From Nymphaea colorata (taxonomy: Eukaryota > Streptophyta > Magnoliopsida > Nymphaeales > Nymphaeaceae), in NCBI RefSeq assembly GCF_008831285.2, contig NC_045138.2, positions 34,094,769-34,158,768 of the forward strand: a stretch of 64,000 bases of DNA, given 5' to 3'. A model generated the notes under the pieces. It saw only the letters and a list, made by a program, of their open reading frames with translations. It had not been told where the DNA came from and searched no databases. A program made the translations under genes and the position numbers. Below, piece after piece: positions 39,601 to 49,747 of this stretch. The number at the start of each line of letters is the position of its first letter. Position 1 is the first letter of the stretch.

Positions 39601-40911
39601 GGAAAAAAAAATCGTAATGATGAATTTTGTTAAAAATCAATTAATGGCAACAAAAAAACGATATTAATGATGAATATTATGCAGGCATCACTGATGATAA
39701 CAATTTTGAGGGAAGATGTGCGTATCAGATCTGTGAATTGTCACACACCCTGCGTACTGCTTAAGAGGTCACAGGGGTGAGGAAGGAGGAAAATAGTTTT
39801 AACATATCTCATGTCTTAAAGGAGGACATAACAGGTTTTCTATGCATACATACTATCTTTTATGCAGCACCGTTAGAGATGTTGAGAGGTGCTTGATGCG
39901 TAACCTGAGAAATGCTAAGATGGATAGCCTACATATGTGGAGATTGGCACATCATCAGATTACATGCAATTGCATGTTAATTAATCTTAATCTGAGAAAG
40001 AAGATTAAGTGCGGTGTTTCACTGTCGGAGGTTCATCTTTTAACGAAGATAGTATTGGGTGGGTGTGTGTGTGCTTCTGTTCTTCACGATCAAACCCGAA
40101 AGGACTCACCGCTAACAGCGCTGCTTTTTTTCAGCTGCGAACTAGACGGTGGCTGCGTGCCTGAAACTTGCAAGAGAAAAGGTTGTACATCATACCGTGC
40201 ATTGCAACCGTCATGCCAAACTCGGGCGCTATTTGTGGAACTGCACTGGCTCGCACTGAAGTACACCAGAGCTTGCAAACAAGCAAGGCAATCGTTGCCA
40301 CTTAGGTCTCTCCTGCACTGCACCATGCCGTAGATCTTCTTCGACTCCGTGACGTCGATCTCGCCGGCTGCAAACATGTTGGTTGACGGATCAGTAGCCG
40401 CAGCGGACGTCAGGTTCAGCATCAGGGGCGCCAACTGCTTGCCGAAAAGGCTTGGGTTCGATTCACCGTTTCCGCCGCAGGTGACGTACAGCTTCCCGAA
40501 GGGGTCGCCGAGAAAGGAGTCGTTGGAGTAGCGGATGTAACAGTGATCGTACCATACGCTGGCGTCTGTGCTTTGTGGGCAGAGCTGCATCATGTCTGCA
40601 GTCCCATTGCTCAAACACGATTGGCAGTCGTTGACGGAGACGTCGCCGCGGCAGAGAGCGACGCCGTAAACTTGATCAGGGGTTTCGCCGGCGGTTGTGG
40701 TGATGTAACCGCCGGTGGGAGGCATGGCTGTTAGGGAACGAAACACCTGGGTCAGGCTTTGCTGGAAGGCGCTGTTGTCTGCGTATTTGATGCCGTAGTA
40801 GCATCTGTGAAGAAGGGGATTCGCTGAGCAAGGCGAGAATATGAGCACAAGGACAGCAAGAAGAACGTAGCGGTGGCGCCATGGATGCCTGGTTGATCCT
40901 GGTGGATGCAT
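36605..40911 (-). CDS. Cysteine-rich receptor-like kinase, predicted pseudokinase, 653 aa
   Basis: Complete CRK structure. Exons: 40911-40110, 39545-39438, 39305-39184, 38756-38546, 37498-37246, 37160-37010, 36919-36605; GT/AG throughout and the frame closes. Signal peptide about 1-30. DUF26-1 C87-x8-C96-x2-C99; DUF26-2 C199-x8-C208-x2-C211. Membrane span about 271-293, followed by VKKRR. The kinase has GEGGNG (Asn for the usual Phe), VYM for VYK, VAVK K356 and alpha-C E372. The catalytic loop is HRN: Asn453 replaces the catalytic Asp. DFG (471-473) is kept, but the activation segment is unusual ([18 protein letters not shown]) and five residues longer than in its neighbours; exon 5 is 253 nt against 238. 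GCMAPE replaces GYMAPE. There are no stops or broken splice sites, so it looks like a maintained gene with little or no phosphotransfer activity, perhaps signalling through a partner. Its ectodomain differs clearly from the other CRKs here. Confidence 0.9.
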
Positions 40912-40924
40912 GTCATTAAAATGG

Positions 40925-41032
40925 TTGACAGGAAAAAAAGGAACGTTCTTCTTGGAATGATTGATTGATCGATCTCATTCTCATCATAGAAACCCACAAG
41001 AAAGAAGGGAATCCAAAAGTCACAAGTTGACC
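40925..41032. promoter_or_regulatory. TTGAC (W-box-like) sites upstream of the HRN CRK
   Basis: TTGAC at 40925-40929 and TTGACC at 41027-41032, within 125 bp of the start codon. WRKY factors bind TTGAC(C/T), and CRKs are often induced by pathogens and salicylate through them. The motif is short, and two hits in this space could be chance. Confidence 0.25.
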
Positions 41033-41099
41033 TCCGGGTGAAAGGAGAGTTGAAAGCCACCAAAACTTAAATTTTCAGAATGCATGACGTGCAGATCAC

Positions 41100-43411
41100 A
41101 TCATCGATTTGCAAACAGCCAATCCAAACCGATGGGCAAATAGTCTCCTAACCAAGATGTCATCAGCCACTGCCTTTGCGTATTAATTTTCATCAGTTAT
41201 TTTAATAACGACAAAAGAAATTTTTGTAATGAAAAAAAAAAATAAAAAAATTGCGAATTCGATAAAAGCAAATTTATCAATTCATATATGCAGATCATTG
41301 TGAACAATATATTTCTTTAAAACAGTAAAATTTCGTTTTTTTTTGTCTCGTTCATATTGTTATTTTATTATTTCATAAATATTTTATTATCTAATACTTA
41401 CGTTTACTGTTATCTCATATATCTTTTATTATCTTGCACCTATTTGTTATTTCATATTTATTTATTATCTCACACAAAATAAATATAATCTTATTGGACA
41501 TCTTATATATACGGAGGCAGCCTACAAAATTCAGTCATGCCGATTGAGAGGGGTTGTGAGCTCTCATAATTTTTAGAGAAATTTAAACATAGCAAGCTAG
41601 TTTTTAGAGATCGGCCCAATACTTAGAAAAACACAAATGATCGGATAACTCTACAAAACAATTTTAAGAACGTATGATGCCCAACCATTTCTTTTAATAA
41701 AAAGTACCCGCGAATGAAGTGCTCTTACAATTTACTTTTTTTCTTTTTTTGTTATTGTCCCTTTTAAGCTATAGCCTTTTTTTTTTCCGTGAGATTATAG
41801 AAACAAAGGCAAGAAAGGGACAAATATAGAATTGTGTAAAAATGACTTAGGGAGACCCATGTTAGTGAAGTTCTCAGAAGAAATTATCTCTTAGGCAAAA
41901 TAGTTGTTTTAAGTATACTTTAATGTTCACGTTCATATGAATATCCATGAAAAAGTTGAAATGTGTTTAAAAACATTATTTGAGCTTTAAATAATACTTC
42001 TAAATAGCAATTTTTTTTATTTACAAAAACCATTTTTTGAAGGGGTTCATCCAAACGCTACCAGTATTTGTTTGCAACTTTCCCTTCAAATTTGCCTCTT
42101 TTTAAGTGTAATTATTAGAAAGAAAAAGGCAAGAACGACAGAAATACAGAATTCCGAGAATTTGACTAAAAAAATGACAAACCTGTAATATCTTTAATTT
42201 ATATCAAGGTAATTAGTCCTTTTAGTATATTTTAATATTTTCATTCATAAAGCATGCATTTACGAATGTTTTATAAAATCAAGTATTTGACTGTTCAGTT
42301 ATTTGTGAATATAGAAAATATTGAATAGCTTTTTTATATTTTTTAGTTTTTTGAATGGCAAGGAAAACACTCGAGGATGGACGCTTTAGTTAATGGCCCG
42401 CTGTTTGAGGCAAAGACTTGTAGTTAGTAGGGGAGCTATTTGTTGGTTAGGGTGGGCTATTGCCCACACCAACCCGTCAAAAATTGCATTACAAATATCT
42501 CAACATTGCATTGGTCTGACTTTAAAATTATATACAATGCCTACGCCAAATTTGTGTCTGACTTTAAAATTATATACAATGCCTACGCCAAATTTGTGTC
42601 ACTAATGCAATTGCCAAATGGTAAATTAAGTTAATCAAAACATTGCCTAATGCTCTCCACAACTCTCTTTTTTGTGGTGACCGTTTACCGCCAGTGGTGT
42701 AACCAGCTATGTGTTTGACGGCATCAGTTTTCCAGACTACGTACCTTACCTCTTGTTGCCACCTGCGATAGTGTTTGTTTTTTTATTACTTAGAAGAATT
42801 AGATAAAACAAATATTTATCTGTGATTTTGGTTCACCTTTTCAGATATATATGCTTATAAGTTTGGTTTACAGGAGAGATGACTCCAATGAAGTTTGAAC
42901 CATGACTATCCAGGTAACAACCGAGCTAAAGGCCCAACCTTTTGCAATATCTATATACGTTTCGCTGAAAAAGACAAAAAAATTATCCAAAATACCAACT
43001 TTGTATGCACAATTTCAGGAACCTTCTTGTTAAACGTTAAACCTTTTTGGAAGTGTGAAACAACAAATAAGCCCTTCTTTGGTAAAATTGTAGCAAGAAA
43101 TTAAGAAAATGCAAGCGCCTTTTCAAAATTTGGGGCTAGAAAGTCATAAGAGGCGCATGAAAATCATCTTATATGTATTATTTATAAGTGCCCTTTAAAA
43201 TATAAAGGGCTAATGACGGTTAAGAAGAGAGGAGGAAAAGTCAAAGAGGAACTCTTCTTTAATGCAAAAATGGGCGGGCAGTATGACGTCGTCTTGTCAT
43301 AACAGAGGGGGCGCTGCGCTGCGCTGCTTTCAAGGTGCGACTCGTTGCCGTTGTAGTTATTTAATTGTCGCTTGTGCGACCTGATAAGATGTTATATATG
43401 TTTTACTGCAG
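41100..43411. other. AT-rich gene-free stretch
   Basis: Very AT-rich with many poly-A/T runs. No exon, RNA gene or defined transposon recognised apart from the small tandem duplication noted separately. Confidence 0.5.
42515..42598. repeat. 42-bp tandem duplication, two identical copies
   Basis: Two adjacent identical 42 bp units (TCTGACTTTAAAATTATATA ... AAATTTGTG), read directly. Exact identity implies a recent event. Confidence 0.95.
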
Positions 43412-43702
43412 CTTTACTTTGAGTTGTTTGGTCCTGGAAGCACCTTTGAAAGGTTTATATGGATAGCTCCACGAGATTTCAGTCTACAGTCAATCGAAAA
43501 TTTGTCAACCAAAAAAAGTTTTGGCTTTGGCCCATCATTTATGGCAATGTCTAACCTGGACCTTAAACATATTCATGGTGACGACGGCCTTGTCAGTTTT
43601 TATAGGAAGGAAAAGTCAGGAGAGGGGGTACCCGATCGGAGGCTTGTTTTGAGAACACGGATTTTGACTGAACGCAGTTTTAATTTCGAAGATGACGCTG
43701 TG
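43412..43702 (+). other. Exon-like open segment, 97 codons, unidentified
   Basis: An uninterrupted plus-strand frame reads LYFELFGPGSTFERFIWIAP at its start and RILTERSFNFEDDAV at its end. A canonical acceptor (TTTTACTGCAG) and donor (GTGAGT) bound it exactly in frame, giving a phase 0-0 block of 97 codons. The composition looks protein-like. I do not recognise the family and could not find partner exons nearby. It may be a captured exon inside a transposon, a relic, or one exon of an unseen plus-strand gene. It is the only plus-strand coding candidate of note in the right half of the window. Confidence 0.3.
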
Positions 43703-45765
43703 GTGAGTGTGACCTCCCGATCAATAAATTTGCCATGAGTTAATGGCAGAGCATGAATGTGCCAAAATCTTCATATGAATAATTGTAAAGATGGCCTCTG
43801 TGCCACCACCCCTTCTCCTCTTAAACTAAATTTTACACCCATGTTTCATGCTGTTTCCTTCCCCCCCGGATTTCAAATTATGGGTTGACCACTGGCCAAT
43901 GGCTACGAGGGAAGTTCCTTTTATTCAGCGTTATTCTGGTCGCATTGAAAGTGGAGGCATCTTGGGCAGGCAGAGGAATGAGGTAGAAGCATGACTGCAA
44001 GGCAGCCTTGGATAAGGGGAGAAATTTCTTGAGCTGGGGATCATGGCAGAAGAAGTGGAGCTGCTGTATGTGATAGGAACGAGGCCTTCTTTCTGTCCTT
44101 GGAGAAAAAACTGAAAAATAGAAACAAGAAGAAAGACACAAAGATTTTTCGTCGTTTAAAAACAGAATTTTCATAGATTCATGACTGTTTCCAGAGAGTA
44201 CAAGCGCCTGTGTGCCTTAAAGCGGTCGAAAAACATATGACGGGGTTTAAATTAGTTTTACATTTTGTTTCCACCCCCTCATAAACATGAGGCTGCAAAG
44301 CATGAATACCCTTATAAAAAATTCACTGTGCAGATAATGGAGGAATCTTCGAACAATAAACAAAGAGGATGGCGACAGGTAGAGGACCAGCTTCGACTAT
44401 GAAGACAAAGAGACGGAACAGAGCCATGGAAGCATGAATGCATTATTCCAATGTAGTTGAAGTGGTGGTTTTGATGGGAGAAGGGGAGGCTTTGGATCCT
44501 GGAGGTCGTGGCTCCTCATGAACATGACAAGGGTTCCCTGCAAATAAAGTTGTATAAAAAGCAAAGGAACCTTATCTACAAAGTCACGACAACTTTAATC
44601 ATGAAGACCAAAGCAACTAAAACCCAGTCGGCGGCCCCGACCTTTCACACCTCGCAAGACTACCTTTTTTTTTTTCAATAAAATGCCACCACAACTTTAA
44701 TCACCAGCGAAAGGCCTGTTGAGGAAAGTAATAAACAATAGAAGAAAAAGAACTCTTACTTGTCCTAATCTTCCTCGTTTCTCTGCAGGCAGCGGCTTTC
44801 ACGCCAAGTTAAAGCTCAGACTAGAACACCTCTTCTCCTGAATTTTCGCTGATTACAGTAATCGTGCAAACAGTTTTCATGCCATTCAAGATCTAACGCT
44901 AACGGTTGAGATTAATTTTTGTTTGTAAATTTAGCAGCTTTGACATTTGATATTATTAAAATTGTGAGACTTTAAACCCGGGGTTTTCAATGCATAGATC
45001 AAATCCTATGAGAAAAAAAAAAAATCGACAACATTATTGATCTTTAAACTCTTTCAATGCCCATCTGCATGTCGAAAATTCACAAGTATTTTCTTTTACA
45101 AATTTTATATTAAGTTAGAGACAACTAAAATTTCATACCATTGGATTTTTTTATAAAAAGCACAGTTATACACTTACACTGCCAAGAGGGTCGGTTGACG
45201 GCTCGGATTTGTGAACATGTAAAATTCCTTAAAAGTGGTTCGACTTTGTAAAAACCAATGCAACAATTTTGGGACGTTAGGCAGTCCTGATGAGCAGATA
45301 ATAGTCAACAGTGACCTTGGCCTAATTTCTCTCAAAAACCTTCGCTTTTTAAACTTGATGATTGAATTCTTATATCGGCCGCCAACACAAATATTACTGG
45401 AACAACAAAGCAGCCAAATAACTATCATTTGTTTTTTGGCGACGGCGATCGGCTCCTTTTATAACCATTTTGTCGTTTAATTATTGAAGTAGACAGCCCT
45501 GGTTGCACTTAATTTGCAAACTGCCATGCGGCTGGCCTAACAAATGGACCCTTATTTGGAGCAGGCCATAGCATCTTTCCATGCTTCCATGATAAACAGG
45601 CAAAGAGAGGTAAAACTTAAGCTCTCCTTATTCCTATTGACCTTGGATCAGGCATACAACATACTTGGCATTTTGATCCTGAACAAGCTTATTCTTTCAA
45701 CACTTTATCTTTTACAAACCACACACACATATATATATCAGTGGCGGCGATTGAAGTTTCCAGAC
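43703..45765. other. Gene-free stretch
   Basis: No membrane or kinase exon follows the CRRSP at 45.8-46.5 kb here, which supports that gene being a stand-alone secreted protein rather than a CRK. No other feature recognised. Confidence 0.5.
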
Positions 45766-46545
45766 TTACGCCCTTCCTTCTCGTTGGGCACCGGCCGAAG
45801 GTGGCAGCACGTTCCCAAAGAAAGGGTAGATCTCGTACCTTATCACGCAACTTCCAGACAGAACTCTGGCACCCTGTTTGTCCGAGCAGCACTGATAGAT
45901 GGAAGTTAAGGACGTTCTCAAACAGTAGCTGCAGGAACTGGAGGACAAGTCCCTCGTGCATTCCATCAGGCTGTATAGGGTGATGTTCTTCGTGTACGCC
46001 ACAGTTGCGGTCGCGTACCTAAGGCTGGAGCTGTTGGTGGTAGCCGACGCAGCAAGGTTTCTGAACACGGAGAGCATGAGCGGCTTGAATTTGGTGGGCT
46101 GGTAGATGTCCTCGACGTTCACCAAGGCGAGCTTCGACTGGTCCACTATTCCAAAGAAATTGAAGCTGTTATAGCGCAGAAGGCAATTGTCGAACCAGAT
46201 GACGGCCATTTTCTTGCTGGGGCACACCTGGATGATCTGGGACGCAGCGGAGGTCGCACATGTTTTGCAGTCGTCTGCGGAGACGTCCGGGTGGCACTGC
46301 ACGAGGCCATGGACCTGGTTCCGGCCGTTCCCTACCGTGTCGTTGTAGAAGCCGGTGGGGGCGACGTTGGCTGTTAGGGAGGCTAACAGTTGGTTCAGGT
46401 GGCGTTCGAATTTGCTGTTGGTCTTGTAGGTCAGAGCAGATTCCGGGCAGCTGTAATATGGACTCTGGCCCTTGATCGTAACCAGGAACAAAGGAAAAAG
46501 AAGGATAAGGATAAGGCTATGGCTATGGCCAGCCATATCAGCCAT
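45766..46545 (-). CDS. Secreted two-DUF26 protein (CRRSP), 259 aa
   Basis: Single-exon secreted protein. The ATG at 46545 (MADMAGHSHS) was chosen because the hydrophobic signal peptide (about 1-26, ending VTIKG) follows it at once. A longer in-frame extension to 46641 encodes a poly-Lys run that would spoil secretion. DUF26-1 C84-x8-C93-x2-C96; DUF26-2 C196-x8-C205-x2-C208. It is close to the first two domains of the four-DUF26 CRK at 49.7-57.2 kb (shared [11 protein letters not shown] and [16 protein letters not shown]), then leaves it for a short tail, VLPPSAGAQREGRA. The stop lies within GCGTAAGTC, which resembles a splice donor. Using it would be phase 2, unlike CRK exon 1 (phase 1), and no downstream exon is seen. 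It was probably derived by truncation of, or was ancestral to, the neighbouring CRK ectodomain. A TTGACT site lies at 46715-46720. Confidence 0.88.
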   Translation of the reverse strand: MADMAGHSHSLILILLFPLFLVTIKGQSPYYSCPESALTYKTNSKFERHLNQLLASLTANVAPTGFYNDTVGNGRNQVHGLVQCHPDVSADDCKTCATSAASQIIQVCPSKKMAVIWFDNCLLRYNSFNFFGIVDQSKLALVNVEDIYQPTKFKPLMLSVFRNLAASATTNSSSLRYATATVAYTKNITLYSLMECTRDLSSSSCSYCLRTSLTSIYQCCSDKQGARVLSGSCVIRYEIYPFFGNVLPPSAGAQREGRA

Positions 46546-49500
46546 TCCAAGACTGACTGAACGCAGTGAGGGGAAGAATGGTAAGGAGAGGGTGGGGGAA
46601 GATGGGTTACTTATACTTAATTTTTTTTTTTTCTTTTGCATCGACGAGTGAGTCTCATAGCCGTCAGAGTGGGCTTTTTCCTTCTTTTCTAACTGGGGAG
46701 CCCTTCCAACGGAGTTGACTCAACTAATTAGCAGCGGGCTACGCAGACTTCAGAAAGTCTTCTAATTAAGTCTTGATGTTTGTATGAACCTAATTAACCA
46801 TGGCTGATGATTGACGTGTTCGCAGCAAGTATGATGCAACAAAAATTGCTCTGACCTGATCACCACCCGTTGTTGATGTTCTTCTTTTCTTATTCTATGA
46901 CCTATGTGGTGAAAGGCTGATAAGGTACACGAGTTGTTCCTCTTTTTAAAATGATAAGGAGAAGGACACGACTGGCAGTGGCACTCCCAGATCCGCCCAT
47001 CAGTTCTATCACAAAGTATTTGAAGAGCCGAAACGTTTTCCAGAAAATCAAGTATGCGTTCCATCACCTGGACTAAATTGATGATGCACTTTGTGGCCAG
47101 TGCGTGCTGTGTGTTCGTGGTCCTCGCGACGTTGGGTTTGAAAAAGGATGTTTTCTTCTTTGTCTTTTTAAGAGGCGGGGCATTTCTTTTCCGGTTGTTA
47201 ACTAAGCCGCCCAATGCCAGATGGTTTTGTTTTTGTCATGTCTACCATTGAGCCATTCAACCATTGAATATGAATATGAAGCTTAAGGCGCAAACATGAG
47301 CCAAATGTCGATAGTTGTAAAAAGGATGAAGAAAAGCATTCTTTACATGGCAACGTGGGGCTGCTGCGAGCATTGGACCCGGAAAATGATGTAGGCTAAT
47401 ATAATATTATATGTAGTCATAGAGATGGAATAATTAGCTGTGGAGAATCATTTGGAGTACAATTATATAATATGTGCCTGCTCATTGAGACCTAGAAAAT
47501 TTATCCACTTGTGCAATTTTTTCCCTGATCCGGGGTTTCATCTTCCCTACATCCTCACATGGCACCAGAAGAAGACTTCACGTACGTCCAAGAAGACGCC
47601 AGATTTGTCCAAGGAAAGGCGGCGAGCAGCTTTCTCAGAAGATCGGGTCCTACTGCGGGCTGACCCCAAATGATCGGCCAACGACTTTGCATCTCCCACG
47701 CACTTTGTGAGAGAGTTGGATCACCTTCAATAATGCCTTTTTCGGTGGCAAGCATTCTGAGACAGACTTTCCCCATCGAAATCTTGGCTATTGTGAAGGC
47801 TTTCCAGCCACTGGACTGCTTGTTGTTTTTATATGCCCATCGTTTTTTTTTTTTTTTTAATTCAAGTGGAAGTGGTACCATTGCATTCTCGTTTTCTTCT
47901 TTTTGTTTTGTCTTATTGAGGTTGTATGCATCCATTACTTTTTGGATGCTTTTGGTAACTTGAATTGAATCTCTCTTTCTCTCTCTCTTGTTCATTTTAT
48001 AACATGATTGAAATTATATTTTATTGCTTATGGTGCTAGAAACTCCACAATTTCTTGTGGTTCTGCCGGGCAACTTTGGGGTTAGCTTTGTCTGCTATTC
48101 ACGACTTTTCAAATGGTCCAACGCCTTTCATGCTTTAATGGTTTTTTTGCTTTTTTTCCTAGTAACGTGGACCAACAACAGACTCTAGATGCAAGAGAAC
48201 AGGCGATGGGGAATTGTATTGCGGTCATATCGAATTGAACCAGGGTAAGATTAAAAAAAAAGAAGAAAAAAAGTACTACTTCAAATTTTTGTTAAGGAAA
48301 TTTTGGATAATACTTATACACCCAAACGATTGATCTCAACAACAACAACCACAATTTCTTTTTTGTGTTATACAAAAGAAGCTTAATTCACTACCGAACG
48401 TCTAATCAGGTTCGGCAATGTAAACGTCAAAGTAAATGCGCGCAGGCTTTACACATCATTTATCGTTCACGTTCTAACCTGAATTTGAATTTGATACCCA
48501 GATTGGACCGGCGTGCAAAACCAAACCTGGCTCAACCGCGACCAAAATGAAGGATTTATTAAACGTCTCTCTCTGAAGGTTTCAATGTTTTAATTTCATG
48601 GCGGCATGGGAGAAAACGTCTCTTTTTCTTTCTATTCATCAAGAAACGGAGAACATTACCTTTTAAATCTTTTCCCCCACATTAAAAGCAGGCAATATTG
48701 TTTAATAAATCAATGATATAAATAATTGATTTTGACTTTTTAAAATACTGCTCTGACGATGCCGGCGGGAGCCAGTTCAGCATCTGCTTTCTACAAATAT
48801 CAAAAGTCCATATCACAGCATTTGGAGGACGCGGAACACGTGATGTGGGTTTACTGGATCGGGTCAATCCGTGGATCAGATAAGGTCGAGGGTTTTTCGC
48901 TCTACGTGGACTTCCAATTCAATCCAATGCTCTGTGGATTTGGTCGATTCAGATTCAAACTGCTTCGATGAGCTGGATAATAAGATTTTTCTAATGTAGG
49001 GCCTTGAAAACACTATTAGATATGATTTTGTATTTGACATCAAAATTAATTGTTTTCCGTTCAAAAGTCTTTAGCCATCCATATCGTTTCGGCACACATT
49101 TAACTCAAACTTACACAACATATATACCGCAATTGTTTTAAATTGGATTGCTTTTTTCGGTTTACAGCATCCAAGTAAATTGACCCGGTTTGAGATACCA
49201 TCGTCAACCCTAGGTTGATCGAGTTGCATTGCATGGAAAAGGAATACGAGTAGTGTATCCTCCTTGAGTTGGTCTACGGATAATACTTTTTATCGAATTG
49301 ATAAAAACCGAAACACAGTTGCCACATCCATCATCCAACTCTTGTCATTATCGTTGGCAAAAGATATATAAATTATGCAAACAGGCTCCGGGTTTCAATT
49401 GTGTGATGCTTGAATTATATCTTAACGTGGTAGTCCAATGAAAATCTTCAAATTATGCTCGAGTATGTTTTTTTCTTTTTCTATTTGTTGTACCAACAAA

Positions 49501-49747
49501 AAATTGGGACCTATGCGTGGAATGCCACCGGTAAGTTCATCCCTCCATTGCATATGTAAGACAGATAACCCAACTCAAACAAATACTTAATCACTCCCAA
49601 TTGTTTTTCAGTGGACAGAAAGGTTTTACGTTCTTTATTACAAATGAATTTTTCTGCACAAGCTTATGCACAAAAACGGACAAGGTTCCTGATCTATCAT
49701 ATAACTGATTAATGGCAGACAGTCTTTGCTGATGACGAATGTCGATT
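46546..49747. other. Intergenic region
   Basis: No gene supported. Open frames near 46.8-47.2 and 47.6-48.0 kb are low-complexity or lack any domain and splice partners. 47.85 kb has a poly-T run. The last bases before 49748 are 3' flank of the four-domain CRK. Confidence 0.45.

Noticed and set aside
46762-47214. 150-codon minus-strand open frame between the CRRSP and the four-domain CRK.
   Set aside because: Lys-rich low-complexity start, no domain, no signal peptide or splice context.
47555-47995. 146-codon minus-strand open frame.
   Set aside because: Poly-Lys from a poly-T run and no recognised family; probably chance in AT-rich DNA.
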